Notes under the pieces: generated by a model
Told to the model about the DNA's origin: nothing
What the model saw: the letters and a program-made list of their open reading frames with translations, nothing else
The model's database searches: none
Shown: one piece after another, positions 6,094-11,487 of the stretch
How the letters are laid out: every line of letters begins with the position of its first letter
Position numbering within the stretch: position 1 is the first letter of the stretch
Made by a program: the position numbers and the translations under genes
From: JBOFLG01 sp051657745
GTDB lineage: Bacteria > Actinomycetota > Actinomycetes > Actinomycetales > Dermatophilaceae
DNA: 12,197 bases
Direction of reading: 5' to 3'
NCBI GenBank assembly: GCA_051657745.1
Contig: JBOFLG010000085.1
Span: 1-12,197, forward strand

Positions 6094-7803
6094 TCAGCCT
6101 GCGTCGGGCGCTGGTTTGCCGCCGCGGGTGCGCCGACGGTTGCGGGTGCGCCGGCGCCCGTCGGACGTCTCGGATGACGCCCCGCCCGATGCGCGGGTGC
6201 CCTCCCGGCGCCCCGGCGACGCATCGTCGCGCGCGCCCGAGCCGCGGCCGCCGGAGGCGCGTCTGCCTGACCCTCGGCCGCCTGACCCTCGGCCGCCCGA
6301 TCCGCCGCGACCTCCTCGGGTGCCGGTGCTGCCGCCGCCGGGTACGTCGCCGGACCGGGCGCGGGCGCCGCCGGACCGACCGGTCTCGCCGAGATCCTCC
6401 ACGCGCTCGGCGCCGAGACCGGCGCGGGTACGCGCCCCGACCGGCAGCGTCCCGGTCGTGCCCTCTGCGATATCGAGATCGGAATACAGGTGCGGCGAGG
6501 AGGAGTAGGTCTCCTGCGGTTCGGGGATGCCGAGGTCAAGCGTTTTGTTGATCAGACCCCACCGCGGGATGTCATCCCAGTCGACGAAGGTGACCGCCAC
6601 CCCGGTGTTGCCGGCCCGGCCGGTGCGCCCGATCCGGTGCACGTACGTCTTCTCGTCCTCGGGGCACTGATAGTTGATCACATGGGTGACGTTCTCGACG
6701 TCGATGCCGCGCGCGGCGACATCGGTGGCCACCAGCACGTCGACTTTTCCGGCGCGGAACGCCCGCAACGCCTGCTCGCGGGCGCCCTGGCCAAGGTCGC
6801 CGTGGATTGCGGCGGAGGCGAAACCCCGGGCGCTCAGGTCGTCGGCGACCTTGGCGGCGGTGCGTTTGGTGCGGCTGAAGATGATGGTCAGGCCCCGCCC
6901 GTCGGCCTGCAGCATTCGGGCGAGCATCTCGGTCTTGTCCATGGCGTGTGCGCGGTACACGAACTGCTCGATTGCCTTGACCGTGTGGCGCTCGTCGCCG
7001 TCGCCGTCGGACATCGCCCGAATGTGCGTGGGTTGGCTCATGTAACGCCGAGCCAGAGCCACCACAGCGCCCGGCATCGTGGCCGAGAACAACATCGTCT
7101 GCCGACCGGCCGGGGTCAGCGAAAGGAGCCGCTCGACATCGGGGAGGAATCCCAGATCGAGCATCTCGTCGGCCTCGTCGAGCACCACGATCCGGGTATG
7201 GCCGAGGTCGAGATGCCCCTGGTTGGCCAGGTCGATCAGCCGCCCCGGGGTGCCCACCACGACTTCGACACCCCGGCGCAGCAGCTCGATCTGCGGCTCG
7301 TAGGCGCGCCCGCCGTAGATGGTGGCGACCCGAATGCCGCGCCGCCGGCCCGCGGTGTCCAGGTCGCCGGCGACCTGCACGGCCAGCTCCCGCGTCGGCG
7401 CGACAGCGAGTGCCTGCGGTTTGCCGGCGGCCGGCATCGTGTCGAACTCGTCGTCGCCGGGCGCAACGACGCGGTTCAGCATGGGGATGCCGAACCCGAG
7501 CGTCTTGCCGGTGCCGGTCTTCGCCTGGCCGATGATGTCGTGCCCGGTCAGCGCGACCGGCAGGGTCATCGCCTGGATCGGGAACGCTGCCGTGATGCCG
7601 ACGTCGGCGAGGGCCGCCACCACCTCGGGATGGATCGGGAACTCGGCGAAACTCGGCGCGGGCGCCACTTCGGGGACTGACGGTGCAGATGCCGGGTCGG
7701 TGGGCTGGGTGTCTGTGGGTTCGGTGGCAGAGGGCTCGGGTGGGGTGTCCGTCGGGTCGGCGGTCTTGTCGTCATCCGCGCGGGTCAAGACGTCGTCGGT
7801 CAT
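6094..7803 (-). CDS. DEAD-box ATP-dependent RNA helicase (RhlE-like)
   Basis: A 569-aa DEAD-box helicase that unwinds RNA duplexes for RNA turnover, ribosome assembly or cold adaptation. Motifs in order, counted from the ATG at 7803: Q motif around FPIQAMTLP (75-83), Walker A AKTGTGKT (94-101), PTRELA (136-141), TPGR (185-188), DEAD (209-212), SAT (240-242), ATDVAARGID (359-368) and HRIGRTGR (389-396). The first 50 residues are acidic, Pro/Thr-rich and probably disordered; after about residue 460 comes a Gly/Arg/Ser tail with GRGSG repeats encoded by 15-bp tandem units (about 6265-6294) and an Arg-rich end, a likely RNA-binding tail. An in-frame GTG at 7812 would add three residues, but the Shine-Dalgarno at 7812-7816 fits the ATG at 7803. 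It appears to be the counterpart of Rv3211. Confidence 0.94.
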   Translation of the reverse strand: MTDDVLTRADDDKTADPTDTPPEPSATEPTDTQPTDPASAPSVPEVAPAPSFAEFPIHPEVVAALADVGITAAFPIQAMTLPVALTGHDIIGQAKTGTGKTLGFGIPMLNRVVAPGDDEFDTMPAAGKPQALAVAPTRELAVQVAGDLDTAGRRRGIRVATIYGGRAYEPQIELLRRGVEVVVGTPGRLIDLANQGHLDLGHTRIVVLDEADEMLDLGFLPDVERLLSLTPAGRQTMLFSATMPGAVVALARRYMSQPTHIRAMSDGDGDERHTVKAIEQFVYRAHAMDKTEMLARMLQADGRGLTIIFSRTKRTAAKVADDLSARGFASAAIHGDLGQGAREQALRAFRAGKVDVLVATDVAARGIDVENVTHVINYQCPEDEKTYVHRIGRTGRAGNTGVAVTFVDWDDIPRWGLINKTLDLGIPEPQETYSSSPHLYSDLDIAEGTTGTLPVGARTRAGLGAERVEDLGETGRSGGARARSGDVPGGGSTGTRGGRGGSGGRGSGGRGSGRRASGGRGSGARDDASPGRREGTRASGGASSETSDGRRRTRNRRRTRGGKPAPDAG

Positions 7804-7811
7804 GGGAGTCA

Positions 7812-7816
7812 CTTCC
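7812..7816 (-). promoter_or_regulatory. Shine-Dalgarno GGAAG of the helicase
   Basis: On the minus strand GGAAG stands 8 nt before the ATG at 7803 and directly abuts the alternative GTG at 7812. It therefore decides the start in favour of 7803. Confidence 0.65.
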
Positions 7817-7885
7817 GGTCGGGCGGCGCGCGCGCGAATGCGGGCACCTGCGTGCGGGCCGATCGGAGGTTTTCGGGACGGGCCT

Positions 7886-7902
7886 CGATGTCGAGGACAT
7901 CG
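7886..7902. promoter_or_regulatory. 17-bp perfect palindrome in the helicase/MiaE_2 divergent region
   Basis: CGATGTC-GAG-GACATCG has 7-bp arms around a 3-nt centre. It lies 83-99 bp upstream of the helicase start and 84 bp before the MiaE_2 gene. It could be an operator for a dimeric repressor or a hairpin in a helicase 5' leader. The rest of the 183-bp gap (7804-7986) shows only the plus-strand -10 candidate and a small CCTA/TAGG dyad at 7965-7976. Confidence 0.5.
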
Positions 7903-7972
7903 TGGTGGCGGCTACATCGCAACAGTCACATGTCGTGCCGACCGGGCACCGTGGACGTCGTCATCCTAGCGT

Positions 7973-7978
7973 TAGGCT
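7973..7978 (+). promoter_or_regulatory. Predicted -10 hexamer (TAGGCT) of the MiaE_2 gene
   Basis: TAGGCT ends 8 nt before the ATG at 7987 with no strong Shine-Dalgarno between. A second candidate, TAGCGT, lies at 7967-7972. Both fall in or beside the dyad CCTA-GCGT-TAGG (7965-7976), which could be a binding site over the promoter. Confidence 0.35.
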
Positions 7979-7986
7979 CGCCCGTC

Positions 7987-8655
7987 ATGGCGCAGACCTC
8001 GCACGAGGACCCCCAGTACCGAGCTGCGGTAGTCGACCTGCTCGGGGTGCTCGCGTACGGCGAACTCACCGCCTTTATCCGAATGGCGGTCGACTCCGAT
8101 CTTGCGCCGACGCTGTCGCTGAAGAGCTCGATGGCCCACCTCGCGAACACCGAGTACCTCCAATACGTGCTGTTGGTCGAGCGGATGACGGCCATGGGCA
8201 TCGAGCCCGAACCGGCGATGGCGCCGTTCGTGGCGCCACTCACGGCGTACCACGAACGCACCCGGCCAAAGGGGTGGCTGGAAGGGCTGGTGAAGGCCTA
8301 CGTCGGCGAGGGGATCGCCAAGGATTTCTACCGTGAGATGTCCGCACTGGTCGACGCCGAGACCCGTGCGGTGATGGCTCTCGCGCTCGATGACGCGACC
8401 GAGACGGAATTCATTGTCTCGATCGTGCGGGACGCCCTTCGTGCTGACCGTACGGCGGCCGGCCGGCTGGCGCTGTGGGGCCGGCGGTTGCTCGGCGAGG
8501 CGCTGTCCCAGGCACAGGCCGTTGCGGTCGAGCGCGACGCGATGTCCGCGCTGCTCGTCGGCGGCGGGGTCGACCTCGCCGAAGTCGGCGCGATGTTCAC
8601 CCGGTTGACGACCAACCACGAGAAGCGGATGAACCGGTTGGGCTTGGCTGCGTAA
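7987..8655 (+). CDS. Ferritin-like protein, MiaE_2 (tRNA hydroxylase-like) family
   Basis: A 222-aa, mainly helical protein matching the actinobacterial ferritin-like MiaE_2 group (M. tuberculosis Rv3210c by context). The group is named after MiaE, which hydroxylates a modified adenosine in tRNA, but activity in the actinobacterial branch is not established. Acidic residues suited to metal binding sit in helices: Glu26 (AYGELTAF), Glu56 (ANTEYLQY), Asp113/Glu117 (KDFYREM), Asp123/Glu125 (VDAETRA), with His211 near the end (TNHEKRM). I do not see a clear ExxH pair (Glu56 is followed by Leu-Gln), so an intact di-iron site is uncertain. An open frame extends back to 7852 but has no conserved content; the ATG at 7987 follows a -10-like hexamer. 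It is divergent from the helicase and convergent with the small membrane protein. Confidence 0.82.
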   Translation: MAQTSHEDPQYRAAVVDLLGVLAYGELTAFIRMAVDSDLAPTLSLKSSMAHLANTEYLQYVLLVERMTAMGIEPEPAMAPFVAPLTAYHERTRPKGWLEGLVKAYVGEGIAKDFYREMSALVDAETRAVMALALDDATETEFIVSIVRDALRADRTAAGRLALWGRRLLGEALSQAQAVAVERDAMSALLVGGGVDLAEVGAMFTRLTTNHEKRMNRLGLAA

Positions 8656-8657
8656 GC

Positions 8658-8703
8658 GGGTACTCCCGAGCGAGCGATTCGGGTGTTCCCGAGTGAGCAC
8701 CCG
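8658..8703 (+). repeat. Two 23-bp imperfect tandem units with a hairpin
   Basis: The unit starting GGGTACTCCCGAGCGAGC (8658) is followed at once by GGGTGTTCCCGAGTGAGC (8681); the first 18 positions agree at 15. The second unit closes a stem, CGGGTG (8680-8685) with CACCCG (8698-8703). It sits just after the MiaE_2 stop and may be part of a terminator region. Confidence 0.5.
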
Positions 8704-8740
8704 TGGCTCGATACCCGACCGTGGGCGACGGTCGAGCATC

Positions 8741-8756
8741 GGCGGTGCCGACCGCC
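8741..8756. terminator. Hairpin between convergent genes (possible bidirectional terminator)
   Basis: GGCGGT-gccg-ACCGCC is a 6-bp perfect GC-rich stem with a 4-nt loop, 86 bp after the MiaE_2 stop and 26 bp from the stop of the facing membrane-protein gene. A second stem, CGACCG/CGGTCG (8716-8721/8729-8734), and the longer-range pair GTGGGCG/CGCCCAC (8721-8727/8753-8759) lie in the same gap. There is no T-run, so termination is inferred only from position and folding. Confidence 0.45.
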
Positions 8757-8781
8757 CACGCTCGCGGGGCAGGCGTTGCGG

Positions 8782-9045
8782 TCAGTTCCGGGTGCGGCCG
8801 GTCACCGCGCTATATGCGACAACGAGCCCCGCGGCGGCGGCGATGGAGATGACCCAGCGGATCCAGTCGATGCCGCCGGTGTCGCCGACGCCGAGCAGCC
8901 GAGACAGCCAATAGCCGATCATCGCCCCGAGCACACCGAGCGCGACGGTGAGGGCAGCGCTGATGCTCTGTCGACCCGGCAGGACGAGCCTGGCGAGGAT
9001 GCCGATCACGGCACCGAAGATGACAAGTCCGATGATTTCGCCCAT
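8782..9045 (-). CDS. Small GlsB/YeaQ/YmgE-family membrane protein
   Basis: An 87-aa hydrophobic protein of the transglycosylase-associated, GlsB/YeaQ/YmgE 'stress response' family. Three membrane segments are visible at about residues 3-22 (GLVIFGAVIGILARLVL), 30-50 and 63-82, with the short basic end TGRTRN. The early GxxxG-like pattern and the central AMIGYWLSRLLG match the family. The molecular role is unknown; members are often induced by stress or tied to the envelope. An open frame extends upstream to 9111, but the strong Shine-Dalgarno GAAGGGAG at 9055-9062 fixes the ATG at 9045. It is the last gene of the minus-strand tetR-DUF3107 run, 105 bp after the DUF3107 stop. Confidence 0.88.
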   Translation of the reverse strand: MGEIIGLVIFGAVIGILARLVLPGRQSISAALTVALGVLGAMIGYWLSRLLGVGDTGGIDWIRWVISIAAAAGLVVAYSAVTGRTRN

Positions 9046-9054
9046 CGCGATGCG

Positions 9055-9062
9055 CTCCCTTC
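9055..9062 (-). promoter_or_regulatory. Shine-Dalgarno GAAGGGAG of the membrane protein
   Basis: A strong ribosome site 9 nt before the ATG at 9045, ruling out the longer upstream frame. A TACCTT -10-like hexamer (minus strand, 9095-9100) lies further upstream, so the gene may have its own promoter; no -35 was seen. Confidence 0.7.
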
Positions 9063-9150
9063 TGGTGGTCGCACCCAGCGTGGTGCTGGCGTCGAAGGTA
9101 GCGCAGCGCACGCCACGACGAGGTGATCGGCGACCGGCATCCGGGACTGG

Positions 9151-9375
9151 TCAGACCGCGCCGAAGCCGACCTTGCCCTTTTCGGACTCGCCGATCTGGA
9201 TCCATCCGATGGCGCGGCCCGGCACCAGGACCTCACGACCCTTGGTGTCGGTGAGCCGCAGAACCCCGTCGCCAGCGAGCGCCTGCTCCACCGCTGCCGT
9301 TACTCCGGCCGCGTCGCTGTCCGTCTCGATGCTCAACTCGCGGGCCACGTTCTGGATGCCGATGGTGACGTCCAT
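9151..9375 (-). CDS. DUF3107 family protein
   Basis: A 74-aa small acidic protein matching DUF3107, a family largely confined to Actinobacteria (TB9.4/Rv3208A in M. tuberculosis by context). The typical features are present: MDVTIGIQNVARELSIET at the N-terminus, a central helix DAAGVTAAVEQALAG (about 21-35), the strand pair LRLTDTKGREVLVP, and the conserved end GWIQIGESEKGKVGFGAV. Function is unknown. The ATG at 9375 is supported by an AGGAAAGGA ribosome site at 9387-9395; an upstream extension to 9429 is not conserved in character. It lies downstream of tetR on the same strand, the same pairing as Rv3208-Rv3208A, but here an 87-bp nested palindrome separates the two. A TAGCCT -10 candidate (9438-9443, minus) suggests its own promoter. 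Confidence 0.88.
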   Translation of the reverse strand: MDVTIGIQNVARELSIETDSDAAGVTAAVEQALAGDGVLRLTDTKGREVLVPGRAIGWIQIGESEKGKVGFGAV

Positions 9376-9386
9376 GGTCGGTGACG

Positions 9387-9395
9387 TCCTTTCCT
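9387..9395 (-). promoter_or_regulatory. Shine-Dalgarno AGGAAAGGA of the DUF3107 gene
   Basis: A purine-rich site 11 nt before the ATG at 9375, with two overlapping AGGA cores. It supports 9375 over the in-frame upstream start at 9429. Confidence 0.6.
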
Positions 9396-9489
9396 CGTCC
9401 GGGCGGTTCGCGGCCTGATCGCCGCGCATCTCGGCTCAGGCTAACCGGGCCTGGGTGCACGCCATTCCGCAACCACCCGGCCCGTCGCA

Positions 9490-9576
9490 GCTTTTCCGCC
9501 CCATCCGGGTTGGGGCAGGTTCGCCTGGGTTGACAACACCTGCGAACCGGGGGTTTCGCGGATGGGGCGGAAAAGC
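9490..9576. repeat. 87-bp nested palindrome between tetR and the DUF3107 gene
   Basis: Outer arms 9490-9507 and 9559-9576 are perfect 18-bp inverted copies (left arm GCTTTTCCGCCCCATCCG). Inner arms GGTTCGC (9518-9524) and GCGAACC (9542-9548) are also inverted copies, and the centre is GTTG-A-CAAC (9529-9537). All three layers share one centre at 9533, with unpaired stretches between. There is no T-run after the stem on either strand, so it is not a classical terminator. It could be a MITE or palindromic repeat, a multi-layer operator, or an RNA processing/stability hairpin in a tetR-DUF3107 transcript. Confidence 0.9.
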
Positions 9577-9589
9577 CGGCAGCGGCGGG

Positions 9590-10213
9590 TCATCCGATCT
9601 TCGGGAATGACCCCAGACCCCGCCAGGCCAGGGTGCTGACCATCGCCGCGGCGTCGGCCTCCGGGACGTTGCCGTCCTGGGCCAGCCAGTGCCGGGCCGA
9701 CACCTGGGCCATCCCGGCCAGCGCCGAGCCGAGCATCAGGGCCCGCTCGTCGTCGACGCCGGTGTCCGCGGCGATGACTTCGGCGATCATCTCGGCGCAG
9801 TTCAACTCCACGTCGTCGAGCCGGCTGCGGACCTGCGGGACCCCGGTGAGGTCGGACTCGAACACCATCCGGAAGGCCGCGCCCTCCCGGGTAACGAAGT
9901 CGAAGTAGGCCGCCACCGCGCGCCGGACCCGTGCCTCGTTGTCGTCGCCACCGCCGGCCAGGGCGTCGCGGACCAGCGCTTCGAGGACGTCGCAGTGCCG
10001 GTCGAGGAGCGCGAGGTAGAGGTCAAGTTTGCCCGGAAAGTGCTGGTAGAGAACCGGTTTCGAGACGCAGGCGCGGTCGGCGATCTCGTCCATGGCGGCG
10101 GCGTGATAGCCGTACTGCACGAACACCGCTTGCGCCGACTCGAGCAGTTGGGCTCGGCGCTCGCTGCGCGGCATCCGCTGGCCACGAACGCTGGCCGCAT
10201 CGGTGCTGGTCAT
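9590..10213 (-). CDS. TetR/AcrR-family transcriptional regulator
   Basis: A 207-aa regulator, apparently the Rv3208 counterpart. The N-terminal DNA-binding domain spans about residues 18-65: ERRAQLLESAQAVFVQYGYHAA, then the helix-turn-helix MDEIADRACVSKPVLYQHFP (41-60) and GKLDLY (61-66), the classic TetR order. The C-terminal ligand/dimer domain (about 70-207) is helical and not diagnostic of a ligand. The start at 10213 has a good ribosome site, GAAGGA, 6 nt upstream. It is divergent from moeZ over 80 bp and upstream of DUF3107 on the same strand. Autoregulation through the shared upstream region is likely for the family, but no obvious 15-20-bp operator palindrome is seen there; the nested palindrome after the gene is another possible target. 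Confidence 0.93.
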   Translation of the reverse strand: MTSTDAASVRGQRMPRSERRAQLLESAQAVFVQYGYHAAAMDEIADRACVSKPVLYQHFPGKLDLYLALLDRHCDVLEALVRDALAGGGDDNEARVRRAVAAYFDFVTREGAAFRMVFESDLTGVPQVRSRLDDVELNCAEMIAEVIAADTGVDDERALMLGSALAGMAQVSARHWLAQDGNVPEADAAAMVSTLAWRGLGSFPKIG

Positions 10214-10219
10214 CGCAGG

Positions 10220-10225
10220 TCCTTC
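10220..10225 (-). promoter_or_regulatory. Shine-Dalgarno GAAGGA of tetR
   Basis: GAAGGA on the minus strand stands 6 nt before the ATG at 10213 and fixes the start. Confidence 0.7.
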
Positions 10226-10237
10226 ATCGTCGGTCCG

Positions 10238-10257
10238 GGGCTGGGCTGGGCTGGGCT
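10238..10257 (+). repeat. Pentanucleotide tandem repeat (GGGCT)x4
   Basis: Four perfect GGGCT units, followed by GG, lie in the 80-bp tetR/moeZ divergent region. They are 25-44 bp upstream of the tetR start and just upstream of the moeZ -10 candidate, so a change in copy number would alter the tetR leader and the moeZ -35 region. Confidence 0.85.
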
Positions 10258-10261
10258 GGCA

Positions 10262-10267
10262 ATCCTA
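10262..10267 (-). promoter_or_regulatory. Predicted -10 hexamer (TAGGAT) of tetR
   Basis: The minus-strand TAGGAT fits TANNNT. Transcription would start about 7 nt further on, within the GGGCT repeat, giving a leader of about 40 nt that keeps the tetR ribosome site. No convincing -35 was seen. Confidence 0.35.
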
Positions 10268-10281
10268 CGAAAACCTGGTGC

Positions 10282-10287
10282 TACCTT
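10282..10287 (+). promoter_or_regulatory. Predicted -10 hexamer (TACCTT) of moeZ
   Basis: TACCTT ends 6 nt before the moeZ ATG at 10294, and there is no Shine-Dalgarno between, so a leaderless mRNA is likely. It faces the tetR -10 candidate about 20 bp away, so the two promoters probably interfere or share control. Confidence 0.45.
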
Positions 10288-10293
10288 GCGGCC

Positions 10294-11487
10294 ATGGTGC
10301 GGTTGCCGCTGGTGCCACCGGGTCCGGAACTCAGCGCCGGGGAGCGCACGCGGTTCGCCCGGCACCTCCTGCTGCCCGGAATGGGTGCTGATGCGCAGCG
10401 TCGGCTCCGGGCCGCGCGAGTGCTGGTGGTTGGTGCCGGCGGGCTCGGCTCGCCCGCGGTCATGTACCTGGCGGCGGCGGGGGTCGGCACGATCGGCGTG
10501 GTCGACGACGACGTGGTCGAGGTCACCAATCTGCAGCGGCAGGTGCTGCACGGGGATGCCGATGTCGGGCTGCCCAAGGTGGTGTCGGCCGCTCATACCG
10601 TGCGCCGGATGACGCCGCTCACCGAGGTGGTGACGCACCCGGTGCGGCTGGATGCGTCCTCGGCGATGGACCTGATAGCCGACTACGACGTGGTGCTCGA
10701 CGGCGCCGACAACTTCGACACGCGCTATGTCGTGGGCGACGCGTGCGCCCGGCTCGGGGTGCCGCAGGTCTGGGGATCGGTGTACCGGTTCGATGGTCAG
10801 GTCTCGGTGTGGTGGGCGGGGGAGGGGCCGTGTTACGCGTGTGTGTTCCCGGCCCAGCCGCCGCCCGGTGCGGTGCCGTCGTGCGCGGTGGGTGGCGTGC
10901 TCGGCTCGGTGTGCGCGAGCATCGGGTCGGTGATGGCCACCGAGGCGGTCAAGCTGCTCACCGGGTCGGGGGAGCCGTTGGTGGGTCGGTTGCTCGTGCA
11001 CGACGCCTGGCGGCAGACCTGGGACGTCCTGCCGGTCCGGGCCGACCCGGCGTGCCGGGTCTGCGGCGTCAGTGCTGACCCGGCTCGGCCGCTGGGCTGG
11101 GCCACCCGCGATGCCGAGTCGGCGGCATCCGAACTGGCCGGTGTGGATGCCGACCCGCCGGCGCGCCCCTGGGTCACCGCCGTCGAGTTGCGCCAGCTGA
11201 TCGCCGAACGAGACTCGGGCACAGTCCAGTTCGTGCTGCTGGATGTGCGCGAGCCGGAGGAGCGCGACGTCGTCGCCGTCCCGGGGTCGGTGTGCTGGCC
11301 GGTCCAGCGGGTGCGGGACGGCGAGCCGTTGCCGACCTCGGGCCGGGCGTACGTGTACTGCAAGTCCGGCGGCCGGTCGGCCGAAGCGGTCGACCTGCTC
11401 CGGCGGCGTGGGGTGGACGCGGTGGACGTCGCGGGTGGGGTCCTCGCCTGGGTCCGCGACGTCGACCGGTCCGCCGCGACCTACTGA
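10294..11487 (+). CDS. moeZ: Adenylyltransferase/sulfurtransferase MoeZ
   Basis: A 397-aa fusion of an E1-like MoeB/ThiF domain and a rhodanese domain. It adenylates the C-terminal Gly-Gly of small sulfur carriers (MoaD, ThiS, CysO types) and then sulfurates them, serving molybdopterin, thiamine or cysteine synthesis in the cytosol. The nucleotide loop is GAGGLGSP (47-54), followed by NLQRQVLH (79-86, Arg82) and LDGADNFDTRY (135-145). Zinc ligands are Cys180/Cys183 and Cys254/Cys257; the thioester-type cysteine is Cys197 (PSCAVGGVLG). The rhodanese domain (about 292-397) has its active loop CKSGGRSA with Cys356, so both halves look active. A longer open frame reaches back to 9931, but that part is antisense to tetR; the ATG at 10294 precedes the conserved start RFARHLLLPGMG. 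It matches Rv3206c. The stop overlaps the next gene. Confidence 0.95.
   Translation: MVRLPLVPPGPELSAGERTRFARHLLLPGMGADAQRRLRAARVLVVGAGGLGSPAVMYLAAAGVGTIGVVDDDVVEVTNLQRQVLHGDADVGLPKVVSAAHTVRRMTPLTEVVTHPVRLDASSAMDLIADYDVVLDGADNFDTRYVVGDACARLGVPQVWGSVYRFDGQVSVWWAGEGPCYACVFPAQPPPGAVPSCAVGGVLGSVCASIGSVMATEAVKLLTGSGEPLVGRLLVHDAWRQTWDVLPVRADPACRVCGVSADPARPLGWATRDAESAASELAGVDADPPARPWVTAVELRQLIAERDSGTVQFVLLDVREPEERDVVAVPGSVCWPVQRVRDGEPLPTSGRAYVYCKSGGRSAEAVDLLRRRGVDAVDVAGGVLAWVRDVDRSAATY

Noticed and set aside
9530..9535. TTGACA as a -35 box on the plus strand
   Set aside because: No TANNNT -10 lies 16-19 bp downstream and no plus-strand gene follows; the match comes from the palindrome core.
9490..9576. 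Intrinsic transcription terminator
   Set aside because: No U-tract follows the stem on either strand, and the unpaired inner stretches are long; kept as an unexplained palindrome.
9931..10293. Long N-terminal extension of MoeZ
   Set aside because: It overlaps tetR on the opposite strand; the conserved MoeZ N-terminus starts at the ATG at 10294, next to a -10-like hexamer.
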